This document shows positions 56,800 through 64,000 of a stretch of 64,000 bases of DNA, one piece after another. The stretch comes from Anastrepha obliqua (lineage: Eukaryota; Arthropoda; Insecta; Diptera; Tephritidae), in NCBI RefSeq assembly GCF_027943255.1, contig NC_072896.1, forward strand, positions 2,604,001-2,668,000, written 5' to 3'. Made by a program: the position numbers and the translations under genes. Position 1 is the stretch's first letter. The number at the start of each line of letters is the position of its first letter. A model generated the notes under the pieces. The model ran no database searches and was not told where the DNA came from. It saw only the letters and a program-made list of their open reading frames with translations.

Positions 56800-57520
56800 G
56801 TTGAGCGAAGGTTAATAGTTTTCTCTAATTTACTTCGAAAAGTTTTTTTAGGTCATTGACCGTTTGTAAAATTTATTCTGTATCTACTAATAAATATTTT
56901 ATTTTTATTTGATTTATTTATCGAGAAATAAACATATCTAGCCACACAAAAACCTTGCTACGGATAGAGAATACCGACGCGAATTGCAGCTGTTGCGTAA
57001 GCTCCGATTCATACTACGATGCATAGAGTACAAAGATGGCGCCCACCTCGTACTGCAGTTCCGCACTCAGTGAATTTGACAGAATCGCTCTATGTGCGAC
57101 GTCAGTCTATCGCGGTTTATTGGTGTGTTTTTGTTTTCTTCTACTTCTTACATTCTCGTTCCCAGTTTCAGATTTCCTCTCACTCAATTGCACCAGTGTG
57201 ACGTCACCCCTCTCTGCTGGACGCACTCTTGGATGCATACTCGTATGACGTCACTTCACGAAGCATTTTTGGCAAAATTTCATGCATAAAAAATGTATCC
57301 ATAACCCACAACCCAACATCAGAGAACTGTTCACGAAAAAAGGTACCATTAGTGAGGAAGCAACTCGAGGCGCTGAGGCACTTCTCGTACTGCATTCGTT
57401 GGTCGTGGCCAGTTGGTTAAAAAATCTATCGCTATAAGGAAATTGGGTTCCGCAAGCACTATCCACATATGACGTAGCTTCATGAGAATCATAGCTATTC
57501 AATAAACTAAAGCGGCCACT
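56800..57520. other. Noncoding DNA with promoter-like features
   Basis: 56.8-56.95 kb is AT-rich. 57.0-57.26 kb is GC-richer and contains an AAGATGGCGCC string, a CTCAGTGAA initiator-like string and three GACGTCA motifs (see separate entry). On the minus strand, 57.29-57.52 kb weakly recalls PIF/Harbinger proteins, but I cannot support that call. Confidence 0.35.
57098..57253. promoter_or_regulatory. Cluster of CRE-type TGACGTCA palindromes
   Basis: Perfect TGACGTCA at 57199-57206 and 57246-57253, and CGACGTCA at 57097-57104. This 8-base palindrome is the classical binding site for CREB/ATF bZIP factors. Three near-copies in 157 bases of AT-rich DNA are unlikely by chance, yet no adjacent gene was recognised. 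Confidence 0.4.
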
Positions 57521-57538
57521 TCGAAGACACCACTCTTT

Positions 57539-58439
57539 GATCTCTTTCTCAGCGCACACAACCGCAATTACCACTAAAATCCAAAATCGCAATAAGGTCC
57601 TGAAATCGCTTGCCGGCAGCACTTGGGGCAAAGACAAAGAATTGTTGCTATCGACATTTAAGGCAATTGCTCGGCCAGTTCTAAACTATGCTGCGCTTGT
57701 CTAGTCGCCTGGAACTAGTGACACGCTGTGGCTAAAGCTACAAACATGCCAAAATACTGCCATTCGGACAGCGACCGGTTGCCTCCTGTTATTCCCTATT
57801 CAACACCTTCACAATGATGCACAAATGCTCCCTGTAATGGAGCACAACAAACTGCTCAGCAAGCAGTTCCTGCTAGGGTGCTACCGCAGGTTTCACCCTT
57901 GCAGACACCTGCTTGAGCCAGAGCCCCCTCCTAGGCACGTCAGGAGACACCTTTTAAACTACGCCGACGAGATCCAGGGCAAAACTGACAGAAATCTACT
58001 GGACCAGACAGTGTTTAGACAGTCAATAAACGGCAGTCACCGAGAGACCGTCACCACCTTCTTAAGCTCCCGTCCTGTGAATGCCGTAATCGGAGTCCAA
58101 CCACCACCTATAGTAGATGAAGAGCTCCAGCTAACCCGTGAGACACGTGTAACACTGGCACAACTACGTTCTGGATACTGTAGCAGGTTAAACTTCTACT
58201 TATCCAGAATTGACCCCGACATACCAAACATATGTCCGGCGTGTGAAGATACCCCGCACGACACTAACCACCTTTTCACATGCCTCATCAAACTCCCTTA
58301 TCTAACACCCCTCTCCCTCTGAATCCCACCTGTCGAAACAGCTAGTTTTCTGGGCCTACCGTTAGATGAGCTAGACGAAGACGGCCGGTGATATACCCTA
58401 CACTAACAGGGCTTCTATTACTGTTAAAACAACAACAAC
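57539..58439 (+). mobile_element. 5'-truncated Jockey-like LINE with 15-bp duplication
   Basis: AAGACACCACTCTTT flanks the insertion on both sides (57524-57538 and 58440-58454). The 901-bp insert starts inside the polymerase thumb region and ends in AACAACAACAAC, a simple tail typical of this kind of LINE. The duplication is unmutated, so the insertion is fairly recent even though the coding part has stops. Confidence 0.92.
57540..58390 (+). pseudogene. Jockey-like reverse transcriptase C-terminal part
   Basis: Frame pieces read KIQNRNKVLKSLAGSTWGKD, then LLLSTFKAIARPVLNYAALV, a TAG, SPGTSDTLWLKLQTCQNTAI and RTATGCLLLFPIQHLHNDA. These are the region after the polymerase palm in Jockey-type proteins. 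An open frame from 57825 continues LLSKQFLLGCYRRFHPCRHL, then TLAQLRSGYCSRLNFYLSRI and a cysteine/histidine cluster (CPACEDTPHDTNHLFTC). A TGA near 58320 replaces a codon, and the remaining residues (PVETASFLGLPLDELDEDGR) end at 58389-58391. The polymerase active site is not included in this copy. The clade name is from recalled family sequence. Confidence 0.85.
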
Positions 58440-58454
58440 AAGACACCACTCTTT

Positions 58455-59995
58455 CGTGGTCATAGAAGAAGTTTATAGTAATAGACTGCGTGAACTAAAG
58501 TCTGCTGCGGAACTGTTGCGAAGAACAGGAAAAAGTTTGCCTTAAGTGTATTTTGCCTGAAAAATATTATGTTTCGTTCTCAACCACCTGTATGCAAACA
58601 CTTTCCTTAGTCGCACCGGTGTTCCCATTTCGCATGCCCAGCTCGCTCGATTCGAGTTCGATTCGATTCGAGAGTTTAGTTTGCTTGTGATTTCTTTGAG
58701 TCAACTAAAAAAACATTTATTTCCGCTCATCAGGCTTAGCAAGTGCCTACCCTTCACATGAAGTAACAGAAGAAAGTTACGTAATTTGTATGTGTGCATA
58801 TGTATGTATGTAAGGAGATATATATGTATGCATGTAGCATAAGCAATTACTTCCTACGAATTGGTTAGCTCAAAGGTAGTTTGCTTATTTATCAGTTCGC
58901 CGTTTACTTTTGCTTTTTATGTTTCAGCCGTAGATACGGGCATAAATAAACTGCATCGTAAACTCTGCTTCCGCCAATGCAACAGGCTAAGGTGTGCAAA
59001 GTGAATAAACTTGAATAATTTTCAATTTGTATTGCAAGTGAAAAAAGTCGAAAACCTGAACAAAGCAAAAACATTCAACAAGCATTGAAAACATATTAGC
59101 TACTCGAAAGTTCATGTACTCAGATGAATATTAATATATACAAGTACACGTACACCCATACATACATAAATATATATTACACTTGCATTAAACATTTTCG
59201 TATTTGTTGTTATACTCATTTTTGTTTGTTATACGCGCATTGATGTTGTAGTCAAAATAAATGTTGTATTTGTTTTTGTTTTTGTTTTTGCTATGTACGC
59301 CGAGGCCGGAAAATGTTCACCTTACGCCAAAGACCGCTAATACTAAGTGAACAGCCGGAATGCATTAAAAGCTTTTGAACCAGCGAAAACAGCCAACAGC
59401 ACCGACATTATTTGATTCGTATACACTTTTAATGACTGCAATTACATGAAATCCATTATCATGGCTGCACTGCTGATCTTGTCGAACGGAAGACGGCATC
59501 ATTGTAAGAGGAAAATCTTTTCGCTTTTTTCACTCGCTGAGTTTTACCTGAAAGTTGGTGCTGCACCTCCAAACATTTCATTCATGAACAAGCAACGCTC
59601 GATGTTCATTGCATTGATTTGAATGGAAATTGAGTGTGTAAGTTTTTGGTATAAAATTTTTCTTTTTTACTTTTCGGTATAATAAAATTCACTGTACAAT
59701 AAAACTCATATTTTTCAAAATAGCAAAATTTCGTCAAAGGGATATGGCAAAGGGACCACGTAATAGTATCTCCTATGCAGGGTTTCGACTTGAAATGCGT
59801 TATAGTGTAGACCATCTGAGGACGAAACGGCGTCCGAAATCATAAAATCAGAAACAGAAGGAAAAGAACCAAACAGGTAAAAAAAGGAAGAAGGGCTTTT
59901 GGATTAGAGGATGACGACCAACAGTGGCTAATTACATTTGTATTAACCACTTTAAGCTACTAATGAATTTCACCGGGTGTATGGTATTTAAATCC
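58455..59995. other. AT-rich noncoding DNA, no gene recognised
   Basis: TATGTATG-type runs at 58795-58835 and ACATACAT-type at 59155-59175. No frame with domain features. Confidence 0.45.
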
Positions 59996-60199
59996 AAGTC
60001 ATTTCCGATGTCCGAGTCGAGAGCTGCGGTAGCCTTTGTTAGCCTTAGAAGTTCTCTTGAGCGCCCCCCATCTGGTGCCCGTGGTCAGAAGGATCTCGCA
60101 ACTTCGCACGTTTGCGTACTAGCCGTAGCGCTCGCTGAGCTGCTAGGACCACAAGTTCTCAAGGGAGCCCCAACCCTCTCGTTTTGTGATGAAACCGCC

Positions 60200-60520
60200 T
60201 TCAGAGTCCTCTATCCAGCCAGCTCATCAGCCCAGCAGTTTTCCTCTATGCGGTTGCTGCGACCGTGAACCCAAATGAGCCTAACATCGAAGTATTCGTA
60301 TGCAATCAAGAAAGAAGTCAGACGTTCTCCGACTAATTTTGAATGCACACACAACGAGCCGAAGGCCCTAATTGCCGCTGAGTTGTAGGAGTAGATATTC
60401 ACGCCCTTTACAGTAATTACAACCAATCAACCGCTTCCTTAAATGTGGCTAACTCCCCTTGGAAAACACTACAGTAGTCCGAAGCCTAAATTTGAGCTGG
60501 ATTTTATGATTATTTAATAT
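60200..60520 (-). pseudogene. RNase H scrap of a LINE
   Basis: Minus strand: a QGELATFKEAVDWL stretch near 60475-60430, then VKGVNIYSYNSAAIRAFGS, where Y-N stands where the usual D-S of SDSQAAI would be. It continues RLIWVHGRSNRIEENCWADE and LAG. This is the RNase H domain of an I/R1-like LINE. The first catalytic aspartate appears lost and there is at least one frameshift. A possible continuation toward 60030 is too decayed to call. No polymerase domain is adjacent. Confidence 0.7.
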
Positions 60521-60524
60521 ATTT

Positions 60525-62486
60525 ATATAACTAGCACTTACAATATTTTCCCAGTACGATTTTTTTTCTTTCTGAATACTGTCAAATCCGTGCATTGCCA
60601 CAAAAATATGCTTTGTGATATCCTGATTAAAGCGGTATGCCAGGGGGTTTTTGAAGTCGTACTGGTCCTGGGCATTCCGAACAAGAGCACTCTTTTCAAA
60701 ACGAAAAGTTTTTCTACAAATTTTACTTTTCCTCCATTTTCACTCAAAATTTCTAGAGTTAGCAGTGTCTTGCTAAGGGAGCCAATTTTTCAGGAGGGCA
60801 CTAGAAAGCTGCTTACTGAGCAAATTATGAACCAAAACCATATAAATCAAACCTTGAAAGTTTATGGAAAACTTAGAAAAATTCAAACAAAAATGAAAAA
60901 TTTAAAAATCGCTGGACTTAAGGAAACAAATTCTGACACCTTCTTGCTCTTTATTGAAAATGAATTTTTGTGAGAGAAAATGCGCAAGACTATTGCAAAA
61001 AAAAAAAAAATTAACTCCAGTTTTTATAAATGGCACCTGTTATATAAAAAAACCCCAGAGACATCAACCAAAAAAAAAATTCTAAAATCTACGCTATTCT
61101 ATAAGCGCTTAAAAATTGCACTTATTTTTCTAAAATTTCATTAGCTTTATTACCGCATACCTAAGTATTTTCTTGAAATTCGGATTAAACAGTTCAAAAT
61201 TCACATGTAAAATATTACGAATATATGTAAAGTTCGATTTATATGGTTTTGGCTAAGGAATAAATAAAATTAAAAAAAAAACACAAAATAAAAAAGAAAA
61301 TTTACGAAAAACATTATATGCTAATTATTAAAAAATAGTCATCATACACTTAATTATGTTCGTCCCTGTATGCATCAAAATTTTATAAAAATTTTTTACC
61401 GCAACGTTTCATGTTTTTTTTTTTTCTTTTTTTAAGGCAAAAAGTTCCACATGAGCGAGAGGTAATAACCCTCTAGATGTCCTACGGGAATATAATCGCT
61501 GAATATATATTTCCCAACTTAGTTGTAAAAATCTTGTGTTTTTGTATGCCGTTTCCTCCTAAGAGAGGGTAAAATTCTTTACAAATTGTGTATTATTTCT
61601 TATAAAATTTGCCCATTTACGAAAAGCCGTTGCCAATACTTTATTATTTATTTTTAGTGCGACACAGTATAGTCGAACTTTTGTATCCGTTGTTGTTGTT
61701 TCTTTCGCCAGAGGGGGACCCCATCGTAGTTTTCTTTCTTTATATTTGTAAAATTCTCAGCTGCTGCCATTTTACTTCTACTTCGCTTGCCGTCAATAAA
61801 CATCACTGCCAGGTTTCCTTTTTAAGTTTAATTTTATTTTATTTAATATTTCTTTGATCTGCTTTTCGAGCATTGACCAGATAAATAAATGCCTACATAT
61901 GTACATACTTTTAAAGTGTGTATGTATGTATGAAACGTTTTATGCTAATGAAGCACTAATCACCATAAAAAATATGCAACTTTTAACACTTGTTGAAATA
62001 GCTTTGAGAACTGTTTAATTAGCAGAAAGTAAAGTGGAAAAAATGCATACAAAAAAAAAGAAAATTTGTATCATGAGAAATTTGATGTATTAGTATACAC
62101 TTTATTAATTTTGTTCATAATAAATTGCAGACTAATTTTATTAGCCCAAAATATTATAACAAGAACGAAAATAATTCCCACTCAATAATATAATTTGGTC
62201 TTTCACTGAACAAAAAAACCAAAAAAACAAAAATTCAATAAAAATATATTTCTGAACCAAAAACTTGCAAAGAAATTTTGTTTGTGTTTGAAATACAAAA
62301 TATTTTAATTTTGAGCCTCATTCAATTTTTCGAAATTAAAAAGAAAAAAATTGTTTGCCTACAAATTAACCAATTTTCGTAAAAATGTACGACAATGCCA
62401 AATATACTTGGATCATTGTGTTTTTTATATTGAAATTTGATTATCCAACTTCAAACAGTTTCACTACTTTTAATCGTTTTTCGACA
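60525..62486. other. AT-rich noncoding DNA with a dispersed-repeat stretch
   Basis: The 127-residue plus frame at 60590-60973 (cysteine- and phenylalanine-rich, then lysine-rich) has no recognised domain. 60.95-61.30 kb resembles 43.8-44.13 kb over several short blocks, suggesting a common repeat. TATG runs near 61900. Confidence 0.45.
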
Positions 62487-62491
62487 CGCCA

Positions 62492-63209
62492 CACAGTGCG
62501 GCCGATTCCCGAAAAGCTGGCCAAAACTCAAAAAATTAAGTAATTGATTCAAAATTTCTTACTCGGGGGTTGTCGGGGTCGCTGATTACGAATTTGATCT
62601 TAAAATTTTGAAAATCCACCCCCTTCCACCCCTATTGGCCACCCCCTCACGTGAAATAGCGTATATTCAAGAACATAATCAAGATGCATGTAAATTTATA
62701 TGTTTTCGGGGTCGCAAGGTAGCAAGTGGTAGCAGCTGAATCTTGTTTTATTCAGTAACCATTACTTTTTTGAGTAACCTTTAATAGGTTTCAAAGCAGC
62801 ATATGACGGCGTTGTATTACTATACAGTTTGAAAACTCAAATTTTATAAAAAAAATTGCAAAAAATGTATCTACGTATTGCTGCAGCTAAAAATTTTGTG
62901 TCGAGGTATTGATATGTACTAAAGATTTCTCGTATTTTACTAACCTTCCGAAGATGATTCCATTTGGTTTTGTTCAATTTGCTCCATTACAAAATCTTTC
63001 AAATGTGTACAACTTTCACTATTCATCGACAGTAATACGATGCTCAAACGAAGGCCACGTTGCGACTGAAAATACAGAGGATACTTAGGGTACAGGACGT
63101 TGCTATGAACGGTTTTCATTACTGAAGCCAACCCAAAGACAAAAAAACTCTATCTAGAAACTTTTTTTTTCGACTTTTGGCCAGCTTTTTGGGAATCGGC
63201 CGCACTGTG
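62492..63209. mobile_element. Transib-like element, CACAGTG ends, 5-bp duplication
   Basis: The left end is CACAGTGCGGCCGATTCCCG and the right end, inverted, is CACAGTGCGGCCGATTCCCA. Pairing extends through AAAAGCTGGCCAAAA, about 44 bases with three differences. Both flanks are CGCCA (62487-62491 and 63210-63214). A CAC-starting end with a GC-rich 5-bp target duplication is the hallmark of the Transib superfamily. The 718-bp interior is too short for a Transib transposase of roughly 600-700 residues. One open stretch (62940-63131, minus) is unassigned. The element is therefore nonautonomous. Confidence 0.82.
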
Positions 63210-63214
63210 CGCCA

Positions 63215-64000
63215 GGGAGGTAATCCTAACACGATTGCCCAGTGAAATCTCACAACTAACTGGGTTTCGGTAAACGATTCCTATAATGCATGAAAAGTAA
63301 ATAAAAATAAAAATTATCTCTCAGGAAATTTTTAAAAACAAGAAAAATTTAGTTTTAATGGTCCAGATCTCTTAAATGGATGTGTGTACCCATTCGAGTG
63401 TGTAGACATTCGAGAGCAAAAGCTCATATATTTTTCATCGCAGTTTGGTGGTGAGAACGCCATGATGTGGGTAGTAATTTCATACACGAAAACATTGAAT
63501 CTGTCCAAACTGAATGTACAGCATTGACTACATACATATGTAATACGTTCTCTTCGAGATTCCTGTTTTTGTTTAAATAACTACTGGCATCACAAGGAAT
63601 TAAATAGTAAAACTTTCTGTAAAATATCGTAAACTCAATTACGAAATATTGTAATTCATATAACAAATGTGCTTCAGAATTGAATAAAATAAAAACCAAA
63701 TTTCCTTTTCTCAATAAAGAATAAAAATAATATTTTATGCCTCAGATATAAAGAACTTGCGGTTCTGTATGCTGTTTTATCTGGGGAACACTAATTTTAG
63801 TCTTGAGATCCAAAAGAAAGCCTCGTTTTCTAAATGGATGCTTTGGACTTAGTATTGATTTCAAGCCCTATGCTCCAATGGGAGATACAGAAAACGATGA
63901 TGATGATGAAGATTGGTTTCAATGGTAAATGAGTCACTCGTATAATGAGCCGGATTATAGATTTGAACTTCATTTGAGATAAATGAACAGAAAAGAAAGA
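63215..64000. other. Noncoding DNA, no gene recognised
   Basis: The minus frame at 63424-63714 has no recognised domain. A GATGATGATGATGAAGA run lies near 63895-63915. Confidence 0.45.

Noticed and set aside
57251..57637. 128-residue minus-strand frame
   Set aside because: It runs antisense across the left junction of the Jockey-like insertion, so it joins two unrelated sequences. Weak similarity to PIF/Harbinger proteins in its left part was too poor to call.

Overview
The window reads as AT-rich noncoding DNA from a brachyceran fly genome, most likely a tephritid fruit fly. The reasons are the mix of mariner and DD41D (rosa-type) transposons, Tc3-like, RTE-like, Jockey-like and I/R1-group relics, a tRNA-derived SINE, and abundant CATA/TATG-type microsatellites. 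The species call is inference from repeat types. There is no bacterial, plasmid or phage signature, no rRNA, no convincing tRNA and no CRISPR array. Almost every readable protein is a transposon protein. The only host-gene signals are a candidate first coding exon on the minus strand (30786-30963) and a much weaker candidate exon on the plus strand (31969-32068). The window is probably intergenic or intronic sequence around large host genes.

Layout, left to right. 1.6-2.9 kb holds a complete mariner with matching inverted ends, TA duplication and an uninterrupted 346-residue transposase. 10.6 kb and 12.8 kb hold relics of another mariner and of a LINE. 14.6-17.4 kb is a repeat cluster: a LINE/SINE-type tail, an internally deleted DD41D element, a mariner remnant and a tRNA-derived SINE. 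19.4-20.8 kb has a 151-bp MITE and a decayed Tc3-like transposase. 26.1-28.4 kb has a DD41D pseudogene, a perfect 209-bp inverted repeat with an adjoining 65-bp triple repeat, a mariner tail and a tetranucleotide array. 32.85-35.04 kb is a 5'-truncated LINE with an intact reverse transcriptase and a clear target-site duplication. A 3' scrap of the same family lies at 39.8-40.0 kb.

Further right: a long-TIR MITE (35.6 kb), another LINE end (37.0 kb), a DD41D pseudogene (40.2-41.1 kb), two TIR-bounded deletion derivatives (42.9 and 49.9 kb), a second copy of the 19.4-kb MITE family (51.9 kb), a mariner pseudogene (52.5-53.1 kb), an I/R1-like LINE relic (55.3-56.8 kb), a Jockey-like LINE tail with a 15-bp duplication (57.5-58.4 kb), an RNase H scrap (60.2-60.5 kb) and a 718-bp Transib-like element (62.5-63.2 kb) with CACAGTG ends and a 5-bp CGCCA duplication.

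Functionally the window is a record of insertion and decay. Two elements keep intact enzymes: the mariner transposase and the LINE reverse transcriptase. Several short TIR-bounded elements lack intact proteins and would need enzymes from elsewhere. The features least explained by ordinary transposon decay are the perfect hairpin at 27.1-27.6 kb, the Transib-like element, and a cluster of CRE-type palindromes near 57.1-57.25 kb. All boundaries were read by eye; no alignment or database search was run.
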